Source of the DNA: Larimichthys crocea
Taxonomy: Eukaryota; Chordata; Actinopteri; Sciaenidae
Length of the DNA stretch: 64,000 nucleotides
Assembly (NCBI RefSeq): GCF_000972845.2
Contig: NC_040012.1
Coordinates: forward strand, 10,965,930 to 11,029,929
Direction of reading: 5' to 3'
A program made the position numbers and the translations under genes. The notes beneath the pieces were generated by a model. The model did no database searches. It had not been told where the DNA came from and saw nothing but the letters and a program-made list of their open reading frames with translations. Shown piece by piece: positions 51,466 through 61,436 of this stretch; position 1 is the stretch's first letter; every line of letters starts with the position of its first letter.

Positions 51466-52969
51466 GCAGGTTTTAGGCAGCGTGTTGTGTTCAAATCATA
51501 GGAGAAAATGGGAAATATGGGTTCCGCCTGGGAAATTCTTTCAGGTTGTAAGCTTCTATCCCAGTACAAGTTTTGTTGTCTCGTAAATGACTCATCAGTT
51601 TTGGAACTTAGACTTTATTTATAAAGTACTTGCATTTGTGAATAAAAAAATAAAATAAAAATACACCTTTAGGATATGATGTTGTACATAAAACCAGTTA
51701 TCCGTGGATGCTCTCAGGTGGATTTGTTTGTTGGATTGCATCTTAGTCTTAAAATAAATAGCACAGTAATGAAGTTGACAGTGGTAGCAGACGGTGTTGC
51801 ATAATTCAAGTTGGCTACATGTTCGCCTAGGCAACATATCACCGTCACTATGATAAACAGTTAAATCATGTTATATATTGCAACAGCACCACCTACAGTT
51901 TAAATGAATGGGTATCCCAGTAAAATTTGGTAGATTAAAAAGTAGTAGTAGTGTTTTATTCCATTTTTGAACAAGAATAATTCTTACAAATTATAAATGA
52001 TATGGGTCTATGTACAGTTTAAGATGTGCACTGTGCTTTAACATGTACATCCATCCATCATTGTGATCAGTCAAATCCTGCATGCTGTCTATAATTTATA
52101 TAGACATGCATACACTTTATGTATATCCATCCGGTATTTATTTCTTTACACTATTTGTATGGTTTCCAGCTTACGTAACACTTGATTTGATTCTAAACAA
52201 TGTATGTAGCTATTACTGTTGATTTTTGTTTATCTACTCGTTTATACATCACAGTTTGATGTTTGTTGTACCTATCTTTGTTCAGTTATCATAAGTGCAA
52301 CAGGTTGGTGATAAGTGGTAAATCCGATGTGTCATGAACGCAGCATCATTTCACAAAATCAAAGATAGTGAAGCGAGCGTGAGATTGTTATCCGAGCCCC
52401 ATGGCCGTGTCGTTTGTTTCATAATGAAACAAAAGACTAATTTTTCCACACGGTCAGCTGATTTTTCATGACATCAGATTGCATTTGTAGCTGTAATGTA
52501 TCACATTACGTCTATAGTCGGAGAAACAAGAGAAACTAACACCTCTTTCAGCGTCTGTTCTGACCGGGACACTCTGTTATAATACCACGTTGGTTTACGC
52601 TTACGTATGATCTCTCTCTACGCTGCTCTCTGTCTGAGTGTTGTCTCATCTTACGTAAAATGCCCCAGTATGATTTACCGGTGGTAGGTGGCAGTGAATC
52701 CTCTTGTTTCACATGTTGATCTCTGGGATGATGTAACAGTGGGGAGATGTCATGAGGACGTTGGCTGCACGTTTCTGCAACGTGCTGCATTAAAAGAACT
52801 AATACAATACTTCTAATAATAAGCCGGGGTTGCACATTTTAAGGCTTTTAAATGTTTTTGGCTTATAGAATACAGTCCGAATATAGTACTGGTTCTATTA
52901 ACTGTTGGTTTTTATTATTGTTATAGAGTAATAATTATAATACAACCTATCTGTGTGTATGTGGACACA

Positions 52970-53240
52970 CTTAAAGGTACAGTGTGTAGGATTTAGTGCC
53001 ACCTAGCAGTGAAGTTGCAGATTGCCACCAAATGCCTCACCCTCTCCTTCAAGTGTAACGCCCAAACCCCACCGTGCCCGTCCATAGCCTCATCGTGGGT
53101 AATACGCTGCCGTTCTAGTTCTAGTCTAGTCTAGTATCAAACCCCACTGGCTCCGGCGTGGTCTGTTTCAGACGCGTCCCAGAAGCATCTCTACACTCGG
53201 CTACGCATGAATGGAACTACCAGTCAAAGTCTGAGGAGAA
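52970..53240 (+). mobile_element. MITE-like interspersed repeat
   Basis: It starts with CTTAAAGGTACAGTGTGTAGG, ATTTAGTGCCACCTAGCAG and GTTGCAGATTGC, a signature I recognise from common non-autonomous DNA transposons of percomorph fishes. The right end is not sharply defined. Confidence 0.55.
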
Positions 53241-54141
53241 ACTCTTCCTGTGAAAATCACTTAAAAAGCAAAATGCCAAACTGAAAGCTTAAAGATTCTG
53301 TACTTGTTTAAATTGTTCATAGGATATAAAACATATAAAAATACACCCTAGACAAGCTGAAGCAGCAGGATACATCTTTGGTTTGTAATATTTTGCTACG
53401 TTTCTGCGAGAGCTTCTGCATTGTGTTCAACCTCATTGAGACTGGAAATCTCAAACAGCTTTGAAGCCCTAATGACCCTCTGGCTTTTCCTTTATGCAAT
53501 TATAGACTATCAGTTTGCACTGATCATGCACCAGGCCCTGATGAGCAATGTAGATTAAAGTAGACAGCTAAAGGAAGGAGTGCTGCAAACAAACATCACT
53601 ACCCCCAGACAACCTTCAAAGAACATAATTTAATAAACACATTTTAGATTTATTTCCATGTGGTTGTATCGTGTTATCTGCTGATCCAACCGTCTGACCT
53701 TTTGCAACCTTTTACTTTATCTTGTGTAGACAAGGAATTTGCACAGGAATCCAAAGAACTGTTATCGAAGAAACCACCTGAGTCAAATAGCTCAAAACCA
53801 TGTTGTCTCAGTCATGGTCATGCTCTAAAGATAGAAAACATCTCCACCCAGTACTAAATCAAAATGCAAAGACATAAAACAAATAGTTAATTAATTAAAA
53901 AGCATACCAGTAAAAAAAAATATACAGTCATATCAGTCTGTTGTAGACTGGTGTATTTGGTAACAGCCTGAGTGCTTCGTCAACAGATTAGTTTGCTTTA
54001 AGTTGCAAATTTCATTGTCCATTCCATGTGATTATGTAAGACGTCAACTTTTCCTAAACTCAGACAAACAGCCCTGTTTCCAGTTTTGTGACAATACATT
54101 TTCCAGCCAACCCAAGAAGGTTTAAAGTAGTTTATTTAGCT

Positions 54142-54335
54142 AAAGAAGTAGGAGAACTGGGGTGGTCGGTAGCGTAGTGGGTTGTGCAGGCGCACCGTGT
54201 ATAGAGGCCACAGTCCTCGCTGCAGTCGTCCCCGGTTCAAATCCCACATCGGATGGCCCTTCCCCTGCTTCCTGTCCCTCTTCAACTGCCCTATCCCCAA
54301 AATATACTTAAAAAAAAAAAGAAGTAGGAGAATTG
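54142..54335 (+). mobile_element. tRNA-derived SINE with target-site duplication
   Basis: The body, about 54160-54317, starts GGTGGTCGGTAGCGTAGTGG (A-box-like) and contains the B-box-like GGTTCAAATCC near 54,234. A pyrimidine-rich unit and an A-rich tail (54,310-54,320) follow. It is flanked by an 18-base direct repeat, AAAGAAGTAGGAGAACTG at 54142-54159 and the same with one change (C to T) at 54318-54335. This is the target-site duplication left by LINE-driven retroposition. Confidence 0.88.
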
Positions 54336-55775
54336 TCTGAACCCACAGAGAAAACACTTAACCCTGCTGCTGCTGCATATTTGCTTTGTAAGATATTGTC
54401 AACCTGAAAAGTAATTTGTAATTAAAGCTGTCAACAGACAAATGTAGAACAGTAAAATATTTGTCTCTGAGATATACTAAAGTAAAAAGTTGCGTAAAAT
54501 TGAAATACCCAAAGTATCTCTAATTTGTATTTAATCAAAGTAAAGTACTTCTAAAGTGTGATTTAACCTAGCCAGTGTTTTAGATTTTGGGTTAACAGAT
54601 AAAAATGGTGAAAAAGTTAAAATAACAGCATTTAAAAACATAATTACAAGTGTAAATGTGCAGTAACTTGCTTTCTTTATACAGTGATTCTAAAACAACG
54701 TATTGCTATACCACAGTACTTGTGTATTTTACTGTGACAAGTTACGGTTTAATATAATAATTATGTAGCAACATGGCAAAATAAAGTTAAAATTAGCTTC
54801 ACCTCAAGCAGCTACATGAAAATTAATTACTTTTGATAATTAAGTGGTCTGATTATACTACTGGTGGCATTGCTACTTTTACTTATGAATAGAGAATTTG
54901 AGTAATTCTTCCCCTAATGACTGTATTGTCACTGATCATCCACCCTGGCATCCCCATCCCTTTTTTTTGTTTTTCTGTTTTTTAAATCCATTTAAACAAC
55001 TGAATAAAAATGGACCTCACTAGAACAAGATGTCTTTTGTGTTGAGTGACAGAGGATGGACAACATTCACAGGATAAAGTTGTCACTTTATTGCTCTTCA
55101 AAAGCGAGGGGTACAAATTTAATGCCATTGTTAGTGGCTTGACATTAAAATGGATTTGAAATGAAATTATTGCATTAAATATTTTATAAATACTATTTCT
55201 GAACAAGAATAATTTCAATCAATTCCAGAAGGTGGTGCTACATGTCTACTTACATAGTTGAGGAGCAACACAGGAAAAACAAACACTGCAGCAAACACTT
55301 AAAATATTAATATAAATATATTAAATATAAAAGTGTAAATGAGCACTAGACAGCATTTGCTGCTCTGAGCACAAGCATTGGATTAAGCAGAGAATGACCT
55401 TTTGTTTATCAAATACCTCTGACACACTGAAAATGCTTTCCTTATCAAAACATCTGCGTAAACACACAGTACAATGCTTCTTCATTGTCTGTTTTTTTTA
55501 TTTTTTTTTTATTTTGCCACCAGTTAATTAAATACTTACGACTTTTTTCTAATTTTTTTAATGTGGCCCTAATACTCCGTAAGTTTCAGTATTAGTGCAA
55601 CACAAAATTTTAGTGAGTTTCACATTCACCAACTTGGTTCACTACTTACCTAAAATAGCTTCCACATTTCCTGGAATTCAGAAAGCTTGCCCACAGACAC
55701 TGGGAGGAGCAAAAGCTGGGTTATCATGCAGAGTATAACCTCTCTGTCACTCTGTAACTCCAGGAGTTATTAGTC

Positions 55776-57311
55776 ATGGAACTGCTGCTGCCGATCCTTC
55801 TTGGCTTTCTCGCCGCTCTAATCGGAGGGCTGTATCTACTCAGGGTATGTCGACAGCGGCGACCAGGAGAACCCCCTTTGGATAAGGGGCTTATCCCTTG
55901 GCTTGGTCATGTTTTAGAGTTTCGCAGGGATACATTGAAGTTCATAGACAGGATGAGGCAAAAGCACGGAGATGTGTTCACCATCCAGCTGGCAGGGTTT
56001 TATGTTACATTCCTTCAGGACCCTCTGTCGTTTGGGTCTCTCGTTAAGGAGAGTCGAGAAAAACTGGACTTTAACGAGTTTGCAAAACAACTGGTGCTCA
56101 GAGTGTTTGGTTATAAAGCTATCGAGAATGACCACCAAATCCTTCACCTTTCCAGTAACAAGCACTTGAAAGGAGATGGCCTGGAGGTCATGACGCAGGC
56201 CATGATGACTAATTTGCAGAATCTGATGTTGCACAGTATCGGATCAGCTGCAGCTCAAACGACCTGGATGGAAGACGGACTGTTTATGTACAGCTACAAT
56301 ATTGTTTTTCGGGCTGGCTACTTATCACTGTATGGCAATGAACCATACAAGTCAGAAGAAAGTGAGGAGAAAGCCAAAGAGAAAGACAGAGCTGAATCCG
56401 ACGCCTTATTTTATGAGTTTCGGAAATATGACCAACTCTTTCCTAACCTGGCTTATGGGGTCCTGCCACCAAAGAAAAGGTTGGAAGCAGGGAGGCTATT
56501 GGAGTATTTCTGGGATGCTGTGTCAGTGCAGAGGATGAAGAACAAGGACAATATCAGCCGCTGGGTGTGGGACATGCAGCAGGCCAAAGATGAGGCAGGA
56601 ATGAAAGAGTCAATGATAAACAAGTACATGTTTGTCCTTCTTTGGGCCTCTCAGGGCAACACAGGGCCTTCTGCATTTTGGCTGCTTCTTTTCCTCATGA
56701 AACACCCAGAAGCCATGACAGCAGTGAAGGAAGAGGTGGATAAGACTGTGAAGGAATCTGGGCAAGAAGTCAAACGTGGTGGCCCTTTAATCAATCTGAC
56801 ACGTGAGATGCTGATGAAGACACCAGTCCTGGACAGTGCTGTTGAAGAGACCCTCCGACTCACTGCTGCACCTCTCCTCACCAGAGCAGTGATCCAGGAT
56901 ATGACACTCAAGATGGCTAATGGGCGTGAATTCTTCATTCGCAAAGGTGACAGATTAGCAACCTTTCCTTACAGCGCTGTTCATATTGACCCAGAGATCC
57001 ACCCTGACCCACATTCATTCAAATATGACCGCTTTCTGAATCCAGATGGGAGCAGGAAAACTGATTTTTACAAAGCAGGGAAGAAGGTGAAGTATTACAG
57101 CATGCCATGGGGTGCTGGGGTCTCCATGTGCCCTGGGCGTTTCTTTGCCACCAATGAGCTGAAACAGTTTGCTTTCCTGATGTTGGTCTACTTTGAGTTT
57201 GAGCTGAAGAATCCAGATGAGAAGATACCTGAAATTGACTGCAGGCGATGGGGCTTTGGATCGATGCAACCTGTCAGAGATGTTCAGTTTCGATACAGAC
57301 TCAGATATTAA
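55776..57311 (+). CDS. cyp8b1: Sterol 12-alpha-hydroxylase (cytochrome P450 8B1), intronless
   Basis: A single open frame of 511 residues, the usual length of CYP8B1, which is intronless across vertebrates. Residues 1-22 (MELLLPILLGFLAALIGGLY) form the ER membrane anchor, followed by a proline-rich hinge. The I-helix reads WASQGNTGPSAFW near residues 290-302. ExxR is ETLR at 358-361. The haem-binding loop is MPWGAGVSMCPGRFF, with the ligand cysteine at about residue 452. The enzyme adds the 12-alpha hydroxyl in bile acid synthesis and so sets the ratio of cholic-type to chenodeoxycholic-type bile salts. CYP8A1 (prostacyclin synthase) and CYP7A1 are the nearest relatives, but the missing introns and the synteny next to higd1a and ccdc13 favour CYP8B1. 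No frame breaks. The last 106 bases are repeated downstream (see 57,722). Confidence 0.96.
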   Translation: MELLLPILLGFLAALIGGLYLLRVCRQRRPGEPPLDKGLIPWLGHVLEFRRDTLKFIDRMRQKHGDVFTIQLAGFYVTFLQDPLSFGSLVKESREKLDFNEFAKQLVLRVFGYKAIENDHQILHLSSNKHLKGDGLEVMTQAMMTNLQNLMLHSIGSAAAQTTWMEDGLFMYSYNIVFRAGYLSLYGNEPYKSEESEEKAKEKDRAESDALFYEFRKYDQLFPNLAYGVLPPKKRLEAGRLLEYFWDAVSVQRMKNKDNISRWVWDMQQAKDEAGMKESMINKYMFVLLWASQGNTGPSAFWLLLFLMKHPEAMTAVKEEVDKTVKESGQEVKRGGPLINLTREMLMKTPVLDSAVEETLRLTAAPLLTRAVIQDMTLKMANGREFFIRKGDRLATFPYSAVHIDPEIHPDPHSFKYDRFLNPDGSRKTDFYKAGKKVKYYSMPWGAGVSMCPGRFFATNELKQFAFLMLVYFEFELKNPDEKIPEIDCRRWGFGSMQPVRDVQFRYRLRY

Positions 57312-58237
57312 ACCAGTCAGTCATTTTTCTGAAATCTCATTTTCGTGTTGATTTTCTCTGCAAGCTTTCTTTTGAAGGTTTCAACAATGAAGCATGTGAA
57401 GTACTTTTGGAAAAAGTGGCAAAAGCTGGTTGTTTCTCTGTTAATATTTTAAACACTCTTATGTTAGATGGTCAACATGATGGTAGTTATCCTTTGTTAT
57501 TAATTTGTTGAATGCAACTACATATCTGTTTATGTAATCTTAGTAGCAGAGAAGGTGTCACGTGTCTTATCTTCTGTCTCATGACATGTCACTGAACTGG
57601 TTTTTCCAGTTCAAGGTCAGTTTTTATTTCTTATAAACTCATGAAACCCCAATGATCTATAATTATAGTTTCTTAATATGATTGTGCAATAATTCAATGT
57701 TTCAACCTGAAATTACACTGAGAAGAATCCAGATGAGAAGATACCTGAAATTGACTGCAGGCGATGGGGCTTTGGATTGATGCAACCTGTCAGATATGTT
57801 CAGTTTCGATACAGACTCAGATATTAAACCAGTCAGTCATTTTTCTGAAATCTCATTTTCATGTTGATTTTCTCTGCAAGCTTTCTTTTGAAGGTTTCAA
57901 CAATGAAGCATGTGAAGTACTTTTGGAAAAAGTGGAAAAAGCTGGTTGTTTCTCTGTTAATATTTTAAACACTCTTATGTTAGATGATCAACATGATGGT
58001 AGTTATCCTTTGTTAATAATTTGTTGAATGCAACTACATATTTGTTTATGTAATCTTAGTAGCAGAGAAGGTGTCACATGTCTTAGCTTCTGTCTCATGA
58101 CATGTCACTGAACTGGTTTTTCCAGTTCAAGGTCAGTTTTCATTTTTTATAAACTCATGAAACCCCAATGATCTATAAATATAGCTTCTTAATATGATTG
58201 TGCAATAATTCAATGTTTCAACCTGAAATTACACTGA
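57206..58237 (+). repeat. 516-bp tandem duplication of the cyp8b1 3' end
   Basis: Copy 1 spans about 57206-57721 and copy 2 about 57722-58237, highly similar with scattered substitutions and small differences. Each copy contains the last 35 codons of cyp8b1 with its stop, plus about 410 bases of 3' UTR. In copy 2 the coding part shows at least two amino-acid changes (S to L and D to Y), consistent with loss of constraint. The only AATAAA close downstream is at 58244-58249, after copy 2, so the normal transcript probably carries both copies. Confidence 0.92.
57722..57827 (+). pseudogene. Truncated second copy of the cyp8b1 C-terminal coding end
   Basis: Reads as the final 34-35 residues of CYP8B1 (NPDEKIPEIDCRRWGFG, then LMQPVRYVQF) and its TAA stop, without any upstream P450 sequence or start codon. 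It cannot make a functional enzyme and lies in the inferred cyp8b1 3' UTR. Confidence 0.88.
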
Positions 58238-58243
58238 GGTAGA

Positions 58244-58249
58244 AATAAA
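58244..58249 (+). terminator. Candidate cyp8b1 poly(A) signal
   Basis: AATAAA just after the second copy of the duplicated 3' end. No AATAAA is seen within copy 1 downstream of the stop. Confidence 0.55.
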
Positions 58250-61116
58250 GTTGATTTTCTTGACCCGGTAATGCTCTCTGACCTTGATTTTGCAATGTAA
58301 TTGCTCAGTGGACTCTGTTTGCGCAACATAATGATTTTGACAGTTAAACAGCTTCCCATAACCAGTTATTGCGTATACTCGTGTGTGTGGTAATCCACAC
58401 AAATTATTCATAAACTGTAACAGTACTTTATAATGACATTAATTAAACACATTCAATTAGCATTGACTAAACACATTCAGATTGCTTTTTAAGTGATTCT
58501 TAGTATCGGACAAAACATGAAGTTTTGTCATATGTCTGTGCACATTTTTGTTCTATGACTACACGTACAACCTAATGACATACAGATGTCTTCTTAGCAT
58601 CTGACAAAACATGAAGTGGAGTTTAGTTTTCCCGTAAGACATGAAACTCTTCACACAGTCAGCAGTCATTGTGGATTAAACTGGGGATCACTTTTCGTTT
58701 CATTCACTGGGCTCATCTTTAATTTCAAATTCATGAAGTGTTTTCTTTCTCAAACTCAACCACCACCACATGTCTGTGTTCATTTTGCACGTATGACTGC
58801 TTCTTGGTACATTCTGCCACATATAGTTTTTTTCAAACCATACATTCATCTTACCAAATGAGAACAACCGTTATTTATCAATTGGCAACACTCATGTTTA
58901 TCTCCTCTCCAGGTAATGGAGCATGTATGCAGCAAAGTTGATGTTTTCAGCAGCTACACACATCACTTGAAGATTCTTTGCCCACTGTTTAGCCAAATAT
59001 AGCTGCATAAAGTCCATAACATGGTAATGACATAGAATAACATGGAAGGAACAAAGGACTTTGAAGAAAGTATTAGGAAGGGTGCAAGTACAATCTATGA
59101 AAATTGTTTATATTGAATAAAGTGAATTTGTTGCGGCTATCAGGTGTGTGGAGCTGCTGGGTTGAAAAGATTCCTTTTTGACCTGTTGCAGTCTTAAAAT
59201 GCCTGTAGTTTTTTTTTGTAGACTGTTTTTGCTGCTTGAATACATAATTAGAAAACTGTTATTTGTTGTTTGGTTCAGGCACAGACGGACTATTTCCCTG
59301 TGTCTGTTTCCTTCTTCATCCCATAAGACTAGTTACAGTTTAAAGAACTTACTGTAAATTCCTGTTTGTTTTAAAACTTTTGATTTAGTTTAACATGCAG
59401 AGAAAAGCCGATAAAAATGATGCTCAATAGGGTCTGTTTCTCACATTTTTACAGTACAGCTAATATTCCCTGAAAAAGTAACGATAAATTAGTCATAGTG
59501 GCTTGTGTCCCAGACGTGAATAATCAGAGTGGTACAGTGGTTTGCACTGTCACAACATGAAGGTTCCTGGTTCAAATCTCAGCTGGGTCCTTTGCATGTT
59601 CTCATGGTTTCTCTTTGGGTACCCCTGCTTTCTCCGACAGTCTTAACTAGTGACTCTAAATTGCCCATAGGTGTCAATGTGTGTGTGAATGGTTGTTTGT
59701 CTCTGTGTCAGCCTTGTGATGAACTGGTTGCCTTGCCCCAGTTTCAGCTGCAATAGCTGGATGGATGGAAATACTGCATGTGGTGGAAGTCGGGCAGGTC
59801 CCAAGTTCACACATGTAGTTTTCTGATATTGCTTCAGTCATGATCCAATCAGCCCATGTTGGTGCCGTGCTGATAAGATAGCTAGGTAAAGGGATTGCTT
59901 ATCTTCATTACACGCTAAAAGTTTGCTTAAACTGTAAAATGATTTTTGCACATCTTTATCTAACCAAATTAGCCCTTTGTTGTTGTTTTTTTCACATCAG
60001 TATATTTTTATTCTTTTTCATAAAACTTAATGTCAGACAATGCTTTGTAAGACCTTATCCTTTGCTCCAGATAAATGTGGCAACACCTGGCACTTTATCT
60101 AGTTATTCATTAATTCTGTATCTCAGTTTAGAATCAGTTATTGGAATCACTTCTCGGCAAGTAAGTGTCTTGACGGCACCTGGCTGCATCCGGCTCATCA
60201 TAATATCATAAATTGTTAATTTTCTCCATATATATATTAAACATATATAAAATAAGCTTTTTCTTTTTTTTGTGGAACAAGCAAACGAATTCCACTAACA
60301 GTTTGTGGATATACTTTATTCTTCAGGACACATGTATACTATAAAATGAAATCCAGTGGGAAGTACAAATAAGGACTGATTGAATGAGTGATTTATTCAA
60401 AACAGTAAGTAAGGAATGAGGACAATAGGAGAATACCAAGTGTTTCTGCTGAAAGGTCAGAAATACTGACACACACAAGGTCATTCTTGCCCTGCCCCTA
60501 TCATGCAGTGTCCTACCTGATTACGAGTTCAACTAGTTCAGTTGTTAACCTAATAAGCAAGTCCTCTAGTTCATCAAGTTCTCAGAATGTCTGACGAAGT
60601 AACAGATGAAAAAAACACTGTGGAAAATAATATTCAGGTTTTTTGGAAGGAAAATACTTGCAGATGTGGAATGTGATTGTTGCTACTATTTATAACATAA
60701 CATGTTTGTTTCTTAGAATAAAGTAATTCATTTGCCAAATAGCCAATTTATATCATCTTTTTATTATTTTATATCTGATTACAGCTTACCAACACAGTAC
60801 AAGCTCATGTTTTGCCTACATCTAAGTTCGACTTAAATTTCATATAGTTTTGTGATACAAAACAAGGACTGAAGGTCAAACACATAGCATGCCATGCCAC
60901 ATCAAAAGGAGTTGTCATGCTACATTTAACTGAGGAAAAGCCTTACACAAGCTTCCTTGGCCTTCAAAAATAACTGTTGGAAATATAACTTTGCACACGC
61001 ACAAATATGCACACAGATAAATCAGAAAAAGCAAAGGTTTTGGAGGTCCAGAGCTGCGTCGCTGTTCATTTCTGGGTGAATGAATGTGGTCGTAGTAAGA
61101 ATAAATAAAACAGTGG
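58250..61116. other. Intergenic region downstream of cyp8b1
   Basis: No supported gene; AT-rich, with one SINE-like repeat at 59,515-59,770. Open frames (58616-58861, 59939-60211) show no family motifs. Confidence 0.45.
59515..59770 (+). mobile_element. Old SINE/LINE-tail repeat ending in GGAT units
   Basis: GGTTCAAATCTCAGCTGGG, GTGACTCTAAATTGCCC, GTGTGAATGGTTGTTTGTCTC and a terminal GGATGGATGG match a very common teleost repeat with a tRNA-like head and a LINE-like tail. It is diverged and lacks obvious flanking repeats. Confidence 0.7.
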
Positions 61117-61359
61117 TCATGGCAGACGGCCTGGAGGAACAATGGGGCCTTTGGTAGGATGCTGGTCTCCTGAGTGTCCGGCCTGTACTTGGTGGTGAGG
61201 GGTTTTGAAGAAAAATGAACCATTGTCTCTCTTTTCCTGCTTCTGAGCCTGAGCAGTGAAACGATGCCTCTGGCTGGATTCACGCCCAGGGATGACCTGC
61301 CATAAAGCATAGAATAGGCTCCTGCTTACCCACATGGACAGGTAGGTTCGGTTTCTCAT
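61117..61359 (-). CDS. Candidate small protein, unknown
   Basis: An 80-residue minus-strand frame starting MRNRTYLSMWVSRSLFYALW, followed by a basic, glutamine-rich middle (RHRFTAQAQKQEKRD) and a glycine/proline/histidine-rich end (PTKGPIVPPGRLP). A TATA-like CATAAATAG lies on the minus strand at 61427-61435, about 70 bases before the ATG. A second minus-strand frame stays open over the same bases, so coding status is not secured. I recognise no family. The N-terminus could be a targeting or membrane segment. Confidence 0.22.
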   Translation of the reverse strand: MRNRTYLSMWVSRSLFYALWQVIPGRESSQRHRFTAQAQKQEKRDNGSFFFKTPHHQVQAGHSGDQHPTKGPIVPPGRLP

Positions 61360-61436
61360 AGTTGTTTTTTTTAGTTTTGTGGTGCTGTGGATTGTTCGGA
61401 AGGCTCTCAATGTATCAAATTCTTGGCTATTTATGC

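Larger units (their letters stand above)
51500..55775. other. Intergenic region between higd1a and cyp8b1
   Basis: No supported gene. ACKR2, which separates HIGD1A and CYP8B1 in human, is not seen. It contains a MITE-like repeat near 52,975-53,235 and a tRNA-derived SINE at 54,160-54,317 (both listed). The cyp8b1 promoter should lie in the last few hundred bases, where I see no unambiguous TATA box. Confidence 0.5.

Noticed and set aside
54160..54250. Possible tRNA gene (A- and B-box-like sequence)
   Set aside because: No cloverleaf can be formed and an A-tail and target duplication flank it, so it is a SINE rather than a tRNA gene.
55914..56234. Minus-strand open frames across cyp8b1
   Set aside because: Shadow frames of the 511-residue plus-strand P450.
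57764..58027. Open frame starting MGLWIDATCQ, present twice (also 57248-57511)
   Set aside because: An out-of-frame reading of the duplicated cyp8b1 3' end; similarity between the two comes from the DNA duplication, not from a protein family.
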